In this document: piece by piece, positions 1 to 6,676 of the stretch
How the letters are laid out: each line of letters begins with the position of its first letter
Position numbering within the stretch: the first letter of the stretch is position 1
NCBI GenBank assembly: GCA_002899795.1
Contig: PPDG01000407.1
Location: forward strand, 1 to 7,712
Source: Desulfobacteraceae bacterium
GTDB lineage: Bacteria > Desulfobacterota > Syntrophobacteria > BM002
Reading direction: 5' to 3'
DNA length: 7,712 nucleotides
The notes under the pieces: model-generated
The model's input: the letters and a program-made list of their open reading frames with translations, nothing else
What the model was told of the DNA's origin: nothing
Databases searched by the model: none
Program-made: the position numbers and the translations under genes

Positions 1-102
1 CAAGTGATTCATGAAATATCCGGGCTCTAGGGAAAAGGCAAGCTTGCGTTCTCTGGGCGATATGGTTAAACTCTTTTCCGCGCATTAGATGAGGCTGCAG
101 TA

Positions 103-630
103 ATGACTAAGAAAGTTTTTCCGATAATTCTGCTAAGTCTACTCCTTGTTAGCTGCGGGTTACGGTGGCAGGGTCAGGGACCGGGGCCGAGAGATGAGGG
201 CTCACCGCCTCAAATCCTTGCCTCTTATGCCGAGCAGGTGGTTCGTCCTGGTGAACCGTGGAAGGTATATTTGAGAGTCAGGGATGTGGATTGCGACATG
301 ACCTACGTGATTACCGACCTGTGGCAATCAGGAGGAGGTTCGTATCCAGTCAGTTTCATACCTATAAGGGGGCTTCCTTGCCCAGAGCTTGTGGGCTACG
401 TTTTTCTGAAGACCCCGGCAGATGGAGCTCTGATCTGGGAGCAATTTCAAGCGAAGCTGTTTGTGCGTGATCGGCGAGGAAATCGCAGCAACTCAATTCA
501 GTTGCCGTTAAGCTTTGACCAGGTGTCGGCAACAAAACCGCCTGAGCAATGGCGAGTCGCCACTGTCGTTTCTATTGGCGCCGTAAATATTGATCTGATA
601 AACAAACAGGATATGGACTCAGGAAGATAA
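103..630 (+). CDS. Predicted outer-membrane lipoprotein of unknown family, Ig-like fold possible
   Basis: The 175-residue product opens with a lipoprotein signal peptide: basic MTKK, a hydrophobic run to about residue 15, then the lipobox L-V-S-C with the acylated cysteine at position 18. Residue 19 is Gly, not Asp, so by the usual +2 rule it should be sorted to the outer membrane. Residues 20-36 are a Gly/Pro-rich linker. The remainder looks beta-rich, with alternating hydrophobic segments (VRPGEPWKVYLRVRD, then AKLFVRDRRGNRSNSI), which resembles bacterial Ig-like or fibronectin-like domains. Cys64 and Cys93 could form a disulphide. The C-terminus (about 150-175) is less ordered. I do not recognise the family and assign no function. 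The ATG at 103 has a GAGG Shine-Dalgarno at 91-94, spaced 8 bases. The gene stands alone on this strand, converging on the TraB-like gene, and its stop codon directly abuts the repeat block. Confidence 0.85.
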   Translation: MTKKVFPIILLSLLLVSCGLRWQGQGPGPRDEGSPPQILASYAEQVVRPGEPWKVYLRVRDVDCDMTYVITDLWQSGGGSYPVSFIPIRGLPCPELVGYVFLKTPADGALIWEQFQAKLFVRDRRGNRSNSIQLPLSFDQVSATKPPEQWRVATVVSIGAVNIDLINKQDMDSGR

Positions 631-902
631 AAGGCAGAGGGCATAGAGCATAGGGCAGAAACTAGGCACTAGATACCAGGCACTAGGCACCAAAAAGAAG
701 GAGAAAGGAGTCAGAATCCAGAATTTAGGTTTCAGATTCTCTGTCTGTTTTTCCTGACACCTGACACCTTGAGATTTGGTGTTTAGGATTTGGGATTTCA
801 AATTGAGTGAGAGATTGCAGATTTGAGATTGTAGATTGATTGTCGCAGAGCGCTAAGCGCAGAGCGTTTAATCTTTTTTCGCTATGCTCCATGCTCTATG
901 CT
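631..902. repeat. Low-complexity intergenic repeat block between convergent genes
   Basis: This whole 272-base gap is built of short, degenerate words instead of genes. GGCATAGAGCATAGGGCA lies at the left end. CTAGGCACTAG and AGGCACTAGGCACC lie at 662-691. TTCCTGACACCTGACACC lies at 751-768, followed by runs of GATTTGG/GGATTT and of GAGATTGCAGATTTGAGATTG at about 811-836. GCAGAGCG occurs twice at 845-866. The 11-mer GCATAGAGCAT at 641-651 reappears as its exact reverse complement at 891-901, so the block is bounded by an inverted repeat. It starts right after the lipoprotein stop (630) and ends at the stop codon of the TraB-like gene (903-905). A minus-strand reading frame through it (619-801) is a translation of the repeats, not a gene. 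The origin of such word arrays is not settled. They are familiar to me from Desulfobacterota-type genomes, a point from general knowledge. Confidence 0.75.
849..879 (+). terminator. Weak candidate terminator: GC-rich dyad followed by a T-rich run
   Basis: GCGC-TAA-GCGC at 850-860 can form a short stem, or alternatively CGCT at 851-854 can pair with AGCG at 863-866. It is followed by a T-rich tract (TTTAATCTTTTTT, 867-879). The arrangement points rightward and would stop transcripts reading out of the lipoprotein gene before they run antisense into the TraB-like gene. The stem is only 4 bp and lies about 220 bases past the stop codon, so this is a weak call. It may simply be part of the repeat block. 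Confidence 0.25.
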
Positions 903-2066
903 CTAAGCGAAGACCCTTACCATCAGGGGGATAGCCACGAATGTTCCCAATGAACTCCCTATATTCGTAAACACGACAACTAATAATATTCTGGTTATCT
1001 TATTTTTCCAAAATCCTTTCAGCGATGAGATGTCCTCAGGCAATCTTTCGAAGTCCCTCACTTTTGGTTTGCCTAGAAAAGCCTCCACGAGCCCTGAAAC
1101 CCACCCCGCCGCGATCATGGGATTGAGTGAAGTAAGTGGAGAGGCGACAATAGCTGAGAGGACCGTCAGGGGATGGCCAAAGGCGATGGCGGCGCCAAGA
1201 CCTGCCAACACACCATTTGCCAGCACCCACCATTTGATCATATGACTGGTTGTGGCAGCTCCAGCAGTGAAAAAGCCGAGGACAAACAACCCCACTATGA
1301 ATACGGGAATAATCCATTTGATCAGAGTGACCCACTGGCTTTTAGGAGGAATTTGCTCGAGCGCCTCCATATCCACCGGTAGATTCCAGTGATGTTCTAT
1401 ACCGGGGATATGCCCGGCCCCGACTACTGCCACAATCTTCTTGCCGGGAGCGGTTCTGATCTTTTGAGTAAGGTACTGATCTCTTTCATCGATGAGGATG
1501 TGCTTCATTTCTGGAAGTTCTTCTCCTATCTCTGAGAGCAGGGTTTCCAGGACATCCTTTTTTTTCATTTTCTCTATATCTTCCTGGGTTATGGCATCCA
1601 GCTCCCCTGCCGAAGTGATGAACTGGGCTAGCAGCTTTATTTTTGTCCACAACCCCATCAACCGCCAGGTTCTTGACAGGGTGGTGCGAATGTCCCTGTC
1701 GGTGAGATGTATGCTGGCCCCTACTTCCTCTGCCGCCTGGATGGCTCGCATCATTTCTTCCCCGGGTTTGCTCCCGAGTTTCTGACCGATCTTTTTCTGG
1801 AAATATGCAAGCATGAGATTTGACAGCAAGAGAAAGGCCTTCTTTTCCTTGATTACCTTGAAAAGGTTGGTATCCTGCCATTTTTTCTTTTGTGTTAATG
1901 ATTGATATCTGGAATCACAGAGTTCGACACAGACGGTATCAGGCCTTTCCCTCTCAATAACTTGACCGACCAGATCGGCACTCTCCTTTGACACGTGGGC
2001 GGTTCCGATAAGGAGTATTTCCTTGTCCTCAAAGGTCAGATGGTGGACATTGTCGCTGTTGGTCAT
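903..2066 (-). CDS. TraB/PrgY/TIKI-family membrane protein
   Basis: This 387-residue protein has the hallmarks of the TraB family (PrgY pheromone-shutdown and TIKI relatives). A first GxxH motif, G21-T-A-H24, opens the sequence GTAHVSKESA. A conserved acidic stretch VELCDSRY follows at 47-54. A second GxxH motif, G216-A-G-H219, is followed by IPGI. In TIKI proteins the paired GxxH motifs are needed for metal-dependent proteolysis. Whether bacterial members are proteases is not established. The N-terminal 245 residues look soluble and partly helical. The C-terminal part holds about four hydrophobic segments (roughly 248-268, 277-297, 300-325, 357-383), so the protein is probably anchored in the inner membrane. 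Length and architecture match complete prokaryotic members. The ATG at 2066 has GAGAG (2071-2075) only 4 bases upstream, and a good -10 box lies just beyond, giving a leader of about 14 bases. It is monocistronic and converges on the lipoprotein gene. Substrate and role are unknown. Confidence 0.9.
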   Translation of the reverse strand: MTNSDNVHHLTFEDKEILLIGTAHVSKESADLVGQVIERERPDTVCVELCDSRYQSLTQKKKWQDTNLFKVIKEKKAFLLLSNLMLAYFQKKIGQKLGSKPGEEMMRAIQAAEEVGASIHLTDRDIRTTLSRTWRLMGLWTKIKLLAQFITSAGELDAITQEDIEKMKKKDVLETLLSEIGEELPEMKHILIDERDQYLTQKIRTAPGKKIVAVVGAGHIPGIEHHWNLPVDMEALEQIPPKSQWVTLIKWIIPVFIVGLFVLGFFTAGAATTSHMIKWWVLANGVLAGLGAAIAFGHPLTVLSAIVASPLTSLNPMIAAGWVSGLVEAFLGKPKVRDFERLPEDISSLKGFWKNKITRILLVVVFTNIGSSLGTFVAIPLMVRVFA

Positions 2067-2086
2067 GGAACTCTCGTATACTCCGT

Positions 2087-2116
2087 ATTATAGCGGCCTA
2101 AGGGAGCCTTATTGAA
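2087..2116 (-). promoter_or_regulatory. Predicted sigma-70-type promoter of the TraB-like gene
   Basis: On the minus strand the sequence GCTATAATACG contains a perfect TATAAT (2087-2092). The best -35 match is TTCAAT (2111-2116), 18 bases away and only fair. Transcription would start near 2080, leaving about 14 untranslated bases before the ATG at 2066. The exact -10 hexamer at a sensible distance is the main support. The weak -35 is the main doubt. Confidence 0.5.
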
Positions 2117-2260
2117 GATTTAGCAAAGAGGCACAGGTCTGATTGAAATCCGAAACAATTTCGAATTTGAGTGTGAAGCACTCTTTCGTGTCCAGAAATG
2201 TAAGATTTATCCCGGGTTAAATCAAGCTATAAGAAGGGGATGGAGAAAATTATGGTGGAA

Positions 2261-3157
2261 CTAGGCGGATCTAGTGGCCCTTAATTGGTTGATGAAATTA
2301 GCGAACGCTATTGATGAGAAGTAGACTATCTTGGTTTGTGGTCCAAAGCAGATTTCATCACAATCAACCACTTTATACCGTTCAAATGGCTTTAGAACCT
2401 CGCCATTTAGCAAGGTTCCGTTTTGGGAATCACAATCGACCAGGTAACAGGCTGCCCTTGATGGATGTATGTATAGATATGCATGCGCTTTAGATATTGT
2501 ACTGTTGTAGAAAACGATGTCATTGGTTGCAGCGCGTCCGATGGTGATGGTATTTTTTGCCTTGTCAGACTTCCTTCTCTTTACTTCTACCACTCTCGAC
2601 TCGAGCACGCTGGCAACCGAGAAGTCGCGTGTGATGGGTTGCATTGCGTGGTCATCATCCAATGAGACCGTATTGAACTGAAAAACTACCTTGTCGTCCA
2701 GTACATTCTGTGATTTCTCCAGCAGAAATCCATGCGGGTTGGCTCGAATAAAATCGGCGAACTCTATGGCGGAAGCGGTTTGGAGGTAATATGAGATTTT
2801 GTTGTACCTGGATGTTCCTGCTATTTCAACATGGTCGATTTTCTCGAATTCCTGAAAATCTTTACTGAATTCTAAAGCGATTCCTTCGTTTTGCTGGTCG
2901 ACCCTTTTGACCTCGGCCTCACCCCGGAGGCCAACGGATTTGCCTCTATCAGTAAAGCTGGGTGGGAGAAAAAAGGTGATGACTGTCTGGTCTCCGGTCT
3001 GGAAGGCGCGCCAGTCTTCGACTTTGATATAAGCCCCTCCCTGGCTGATATTCTCTGTTACGCCCTGGGTTTCATACTCGCTTCTGGGGGTAAATATCTG
3101 GGTGATAAATTGACGATTAATCCGAACGTATCTTCTCCGTTCATCACTACCGGTCAT
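2261..3157 (-). CDS. PilZ-FHA fusion: cyclic-di-GMP and phosphothreonine reader
   Basis: The 298-residue cytoplasmic protein (no signal peptide or membrane segment) joins two signalling modules. Residues about 5-108 are a PilZ domain: the RxxxR arm is R8-R-Y-V-R12 and the second motif is N36-I-S-Q-G-G41, the pair that clamps cyclic-di-GMP. Residues about 200-280 are an FHA domain with its landmarks: G207-R208, S222-K-A-H225, and N246-G-T248 followed by N251. These are the residues that bind phosphothreonine peptides. The linker (110-195) is not a domain I recognise. It includes a hydrophobic stretch FADFIRANPHGFLLEKS and a basic patch just before the FHA part. With both binding sites intact, it should act as an adaptor coupling second-messenger level to a Ser/Thr kinase pathway, but no kinase or cyclase lies in the window. 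The ATG at 3157 follows a purine-rich GGGAAG about 11 bases upstream. It lies 325 bases downstream of the RND gene on the same strand and has its own candidate sigma-54 promoter. Confidence 0.88.
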   Translation of the reverse strand: MTGSDERRRYVRINRQFITQIFTPRSEYETQGVTENISQGGAYIKVEDWRAFQTGDQTVITFFLPPSFTDRGKSVGLRGEAEVKRVDQQNEGIALEFSKDFQEFEKIDHVEIAGTSRYNKISYYLQTASAIEFADFIRANPHGFLLEKSQNVLDDKVVFQFNTVSLDDDHAMQPITRDFSVASVLESRVVEVKRRKSDKAKNTITIGRAATNDIVFYNSTISKAHAYLYIHPSRAACYLVDCDSQNGTLLNGEVLKPFERYKVVDCDEICFGPQTKIVYFSSIAFANFINQLRATRSA

Positions 3158-3244
3158 GAGCTTGCCGTCTTCCCTTGGTGCGTTGTATGGGCAGTGCGTT
3201 GACTTTACCGGTCAGGTGCGCCTTTTGCAGTTAATTCAAAAAGA

Positions 3245-3260
3245 TGCAAATTTTATGCCC
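3245..3260 (-). promoter_or_regulatory. Candidate sigma-54 (-24/-12) promoter for the PilZ-FHA gene
   Basis: Read on the minus strand the site is GGGCATAAAATTTGCA. Compared with the sigma-54 consensus TGGCACRN4TTGCW it keeps the -24 GG and the following CA, the R, and the whole TTGCA at -12, with exactly the right spacing. The two differences are the first T (here G) and the sixth C (here T). Transcription would begin near 3235, giving a leader of about 77 bases before the ATG at 3157. Such promoters need an enhancer-binding activator. A sigma-70 reading of the same AT-rich stretch (TAAAAT as -10) has no good -35. Confidence 0.5.
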
Positions 3261-3367
3261 ACTTACGTGGCAATGAAGTTGGCCGACGCCTTGTGGATCT
3301 ACGCTCAGACTGCTCCGGTTTTTTCCGGCTCCACTGCACACATTCATGTTCACCTTGACAAATTAAT

Positions 3368-3379
3368 ATGCACTTGCAT
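3368..3379. promoter_or_regulatory. Inverted repeat ATGCA-CT-TGCAT, possible activator site
   Basis: ATGCACTTGCAT is a perfect 5+5 inverted repeat with a 2-base centre. It sits about 135 bases upstream of the start point predicted from the -24/-12 promoter, the usual distance for a dimeric enhancer-binding activator of sigma-54. It sits in AT-rich DNA (AATTAAT on one side). A palindrome this short can arise by chance, so the assignment rests mainly on position. Confidence 0.25.
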
Positions 3380-3383
3380 TGAA

Positions 3384-3461
3384 AGGTTTCAGGTGTCGGG
3401 TGTCAGGTGTCAGGAAAGAAAAACAAAAAAACTGAAACCTGAACACTGAAACCTGAAACCT
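3384..3461. repeat. Long imperfect hairpin built of TGTCAGG/CTGAAACC words
   Basis: Left arm 3384-3413 pairs with right arm 3432-3461 in 24 of 30 positions, including an unbroken 11-bp outer part (AGGTTTCAGGT). The 18-base loop (3414-3431) is almost all A. The left arm is tandem (GG/AG)GTGTC and the right arm is tandem CTGAAACCT (3432-3440, 3446-3454, 3453-3461). The left arm carries GGTGTCAGGTGTCAGGAA (3399-3416), the exact reverse complement of 751-768 in the other gap, so the two blocks are one family in opposite orientation. It starts about 20 bases past the RND stop codon. There is no T-run after it on the minus strand, so it is not a classical intrinsic terminator, though a stem this long could protect or end the efflux transcript. 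Confidence 0.7.
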
Positions 3462-3481
3462 TGACACTGGGAATTTTTTGG

Positions 3482-6400
3482 CTATTGCTCAAAATCCAAT
3501 GCCCGTCCTTGCCGCCAGCCTTCCCACCTGAGTTTCAGCCCCATCAGGAGATCCCATTCGATGGGCACGATGAATAGGGTCAGAAAGGTGGCGGTGCAGA
3601 GACCGGTCACAAAGGTGGAGGCCATACTGCCCCAGACCACTGAATAGCTTGGAATGCCGAAAGCCATGGGGGCAAGGCCCAAAGAAGTGGTGAGAGTGGT
3701 GAGCAAAATGGGTCGTAGCCGGGTACGGATGCCGTGGTTGATAGCTTCCCGGCGTGACATACCGCTGCGGTAGCCCCTGTTTATGAAGTCTATGAGTACC
3801 AATGAGTCGTTCACCACCACGCCGGTGACACCCACAACAGCTATGAAGCTGTTCACGGTGAAGAGACCCTGGGTGACGAATTTCCCGAAGACGACACCGA
3901 TAAGGGAGAAGACCACAGCAGATAGGATAATAAGCGGTTGGAGGTATGAGCGGAACTGGGTAGCCAGGATCACGTACATAATGAGCAAGGCAACAAAGAA
4001 AGCATAGGCCAGGGAAGTGTAGGAGCGCCGGGTGGATTCGAACTCACCCGAGAAACTTATCTCAGCGCCCGGATATTTTCCTTTTATCGCCTGGTAATAA
4101 GCACCTATCGCATTGACCACCGCGGGTGTAGATGTTTGAGCACCGGGTCTAATATTGGCGGTCAGAGTAATGGCACGCTTGGTCTGATAACGATCGAGTT
4201 TGTTTGGTTCAATATATGATTCTGTTGTGGTCAAGTCTCCCAACCGCAATGGTCCTGACGGGTGTTGCAGTATTGGGATGGAGAGAGCTGCTTCAGGGGC
4301 ATCAAGATATTTTTCGTCTATCTTGAGTTTGAGGTCAACATCTTCGTCGTGGGTGCGGAAATCGCCCACGAAGCGTCCGTCGAGTACTGAAGCAGCAAGC
4401 CTAGAGACAGCAAGCGGTGTGAGCCCGTATTCAGCGGCGCGCTCCTTATCCACCCGGAACCTGTAGACGCGGTTCGATCTCCCCAGATTGTCACTCAGGT
4501 CGATGAGGTGGGGTGCGATCTTATCATTGCTGTTCAGAAAACCATAGACGTCCTGTGCCAGGTCTTTAACCATCTCAGGATCCGGACCGACCACGCGCAC
4601 GTTAATGTCCTTGCCCGTGGGCGGTCCGCTTTTTTCTGGCCGGACGCGAACGCTCCAGCCGTCTTGTTCAAAGCGAGCAAGCTGCTTTCTCACATAGTCC
4701 AGATGGACAATGGGATCGGTTTTGTGATTTTCAGGGAAATTCTGCTCCTCTTTCCTGGGCATTTCCACATAGACATAGCCGAGGTTGCTGCCAAAGACCG
4801 GCTGGTAGTCCTCATTGACATAGAAACCGGCCATTCCAGTGGCGGATCTTAGCTGGCCGGGTCTGCCGGGCAAAATAAACTCGGTGATTTCTTTGAGTTT
4901 TAGGTTTGTGGTTTCGATGGGCGTTGCCACCGGACCTTCCAGTTCAATGTAGTAATAGGTGTACTCATCCGGGAAAAATTTGATCTTGATCAGAGGAATT
5001 TTCCCCGATATTGAAACGGCCAAAATGAATACGGAAGCAACAAAGGCCACCATTACCAGGCCAAGACTTTTGAAGCGGTGGCGAAAGCTGAAGTCGACGA
5101 GCCTGTTGGTTCCTTTTAAGAGCAAGGACATGACCCAACGTTCTTTGCTGGCCGGCTTGGGTTTCACAGCCTCTTTCTCAGCGGACCGCCAGCCCGGCCA
5201 ATCAATGAAATGCGAGGGCAAAATGATGAGGCATTCGAAGAGCGAGGCGACAATGGCGGCGGCAACTGCGATAGGTATCTGGGCAAAGAATTCTCCCGTG
5301 GACCCGGACATAATCAGCATGGGCAGGAAGGCTGCCACAGTGGTGGAAGTCGCAGCAATCACCGGAGCTGCAACCTCTGAAACCCCATTTATTACAGCCT
5401 CCTCAAGGGGCTCGCCTTCTTGCAGATGGCGGTAGATGTTTTCAACTACTACAATGGCATCGTCAACGATGATGCCGCTCACCAGAACAAACGAAAACAA
5501 GGTAATTTCATTCAGAGAACTGTCCAAGAGCCACATAATGATCATGGTCACCAGGAAGGAGAACGGGATGCCAACCATGGTGAGAATGGCGTTGCGCAGC
5601 CCCATGAAAAAAAAGATGAGGACACTAACCAGACAGATACCAACGAGTAGATTCATTCCCAGGGTTGAAATGGAATCGTCTATGTAGACGCGCTGGTCCT
5701 GGGTCAGTACCGCGTCCACTTCTTCCTTTTCCAGTAGCGGCTGGAAACGGGCCATGATCTCTTCAATCATCGGCATGATGTCAAGCGCATTTCCATCCTC
5801 AGTTTTAATAACTCTCAAAGTGACACAATCTTTGCCGTTGACCGAGGTGATGACGTACGGGTCCCGGTAGGACATTCGAGCCGATGACAGTACGTTTCCA
5901 ACAGTCAAAAAAGAGCCGTCGCTGTCTCGTCGAATAATAGTTTCGGCGATTTGCTGGCGGGATCGGTAGCGTTCGTCCACAACTATGACGAATTCGCCGC
6001 CATCGTCGGTGTAGTGGCCGGCTGGCAGGGAAATGTTTGCCTCGCTGAGCGCCCGTGCCACCTCGTCGAACGTGACCCCGTATTTGTCCAGGAGCAGGGG
6101 ATTCAAATAGACGTGGAACTCCCTGATATATTCTCCATTCAACTGCACTTCTTTGACGCCAGGTATTTGGCGCAGATGAAGCTTCATCTCCTCTGCCATC
6201 AAGGAAAGGGCGCGGTTGGTACGATCGCCGATGAGATTGACCGATGCTACGGGGAGCCATTCACTGACTCTGATCTCGGTAAAACGTGGCGGGTCGATGC
6301 CGTTGGGCAACTCGTTCATGATGCCGAGGACTTTGAGGCGCAACTCCTCATAAAGCTTGTCATAGTCTGTGTCATCGATGAATTTCACCATTATCATCGA

Positions 6401-6667
6401 TCGTTCACGGTAAGAGGTGGAGCGGATGAACTCCACGGACTCCAGGTCGTCCAAGGCCTCTTCAATTTCATCGGTAATAAGGGATTCCACCTCTTCCGGA
6501 GAGGCGCCCGGCAGTACGGTATTTATCTGCACCTTGCCCATCTGGACATCTGGATAGCGTTCAACGGGCAGATCAAAAAGGGAAAACAGGCCGACGGCCA
6601 TGGCCAGTGCGAAGAGCAGGTTGACCAGGACGGTTTGTCGTAGGACGTAACGAAAGAAAGGCTTCAT
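3482..6667 (-). CDS. RND efflux permease, HAE-1 type, inner-membrane pump subunit
   Basis: At 1061 residues this is a full-length resistance-nodulation-division permease. The order is: TM1 (about 11-31), first periplasmic loop (32-336) with the porter-domain start (VLPGASPEEVESLITDEIE), TM2-TM6 (about 337-487), a cytoplasmic linker (488-530), TM7 (532-555), second periplasmic loop (557-884), and TM8-TM12 (885-1036). TM4 holds the proton-relay pair D402-D403 in GIIVDDAIVVVEN. TM11 begins with the conserved RLRPILLTT (983-991). In TM10 the lysine expected in AKNAI-type sequences is replaced: the stretch reads VVVNDSLVLIDF, so N953 stands where AcrB has Lys940. It exports substrates from the periplasm or membrane using the proton gradient, as a trimer with the adaptor encoded just upstream and a TolC-like channel. 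The ATG at 6667 is 9 bases past the adaptor stop with no strong ribosome site, suggesting translational coupling. Substrate cannot be told from sequence. Confidence 0.95.
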   Translation of the reverse strand: MKPFFRYVLRQTVLVNLLFALAMAVGLFSLFDLPVERYPDVQMGKVQINTVLPGASPEEVESLITDEIEEALDDLESVEFIRSTSYRERSMIMVKFIDDTDYDKLYEELRLKVLGIMNELPNGIDPPRFTEIRVSEWLPVASVNLIGDRTNRALSLMAEEMKLHLRQIPGVKEVQLNGEYIREFHVYLNPLLLDKYGVTFDEVARALSEANISLPAGHYTDDGGEFVIVVDERYRSRQQIAETIIRRDSDGSFLTVGNVLSSARMSYRDPYVITSVNGKDCVTLRVIKTEDGNALDIMPMIEEIMARFQPLLEKEEVDAVLTQDQRVYIDDSISTLGMNLLVGICLVSVLIFFFMGLRNAILTMVGIPFSFLVTMIIMWLLDSSLNEITLFSFVLVSGIIVDDAIVVVENIYRHLQEGEPLEEAVINGVSEVAAPVIAATSTTVAAFLPMLIMSGSTGEFFAQIPIAVAAAIVASLFECLIILPSHFIDWPGWRSAEKEAVKPKPASKERWVMSLLLKGTNRLVDFSFRHRFKSLGLVMVAFVASVFILAVSISGKIPLIKIKFFPDEYTYYYIELEGPVATPIETTNLKLKEITEFILPGRPGQLRSATGMAGFYVNEDYQPVFGSNLGYVYVEMPRKEEQNFPENHKTDPIVHLDYVRKQLARFEQDGWSVRVRPEKSGPPTGKDINVRVVGPDPEMVKDLAQDVYGFLNSNDKIAPHLIDLSDNLGRSNRVYRFRVDKERAAEYGLTPLAVSRLAASVLDGRFVGDFRTHDEDVDLKLKIDEKYLDAPEAALSIPILQHPSGPLRLGDLTTTESYIEPNKLDRYQTKRAITLTANIRPGAQTSTPAVVNAIGAYYQAIKGKYPGAEISFSGEFESTRRSYTSLAYAFFVALLIMYVILATQFRSYLQPLIILSAVVFSLIGVVFGKFVTQGLFTVNSFIAVVGVTGVVVNDSLVLIDFINRGYRSGMSRREAINHGIRTRLRPILLTTLTTSLGLAPMAFGIPSYSVVWGSMASTFVTGLCTATFLTLFIVPIEWDLLMGLKLRWEGWRQGRALDFEQ

Positions 6668-6676
6668 GATTTGCTG

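Noticed and set aside
1..102. Possible end of an upstream gene (open frame to a stop at 28-30) and a 25-codon frame at 11-88
   Set aside because: Nine codons are too few to identify a gene tail, and the 25-codon frame has no ribosome site or recognisable sequence. Weak promoter-like words (TTGCGT at 44-49) have no convincing -10 partner.
619..801. 60-residue minus-strand reading frame in the convergent gap
   Set aside because: It is a translation of the intergenic repeats (phrases such as LVPSAWYLVPS and MLYALCLL come from tandem words). It shares GVRCQE and LKP with the frame at 3156-3449 because both run through the same repeat, not because they are related proteins.
2169..2183. GAGTG-TGAAG-CACTC hairpin between the PilZ-FHA and TraB-like genes
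   Set aside because: Only 5 bp, and on the minus strand it is not followed by a T-run, so it is not a supported terminator.
3315..3328. CCGG-TTTTTT-CCGG mini-dyad
   Set aside because: A 4-bp stem with the T-run in the loop; CCGG is itself palindromic, so this is likely chance.
3156..3449. 97-residue plus-strand reading frame over the PilZ-FHA leader
   Set aside because: It overlaps the start of the PilZ-FHA gene, covers its promoter, and ends in repeat-derived residues. No ribosome site or recognisable domain.
5951..6643. 230-residue plus-strand reading frame opposite the RND gene
   Set aside because: It is the antisense of the RND permease's first periplasmic loop, whose frame is unmistakable. 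The long open frame follows from codon bias on the other strand.
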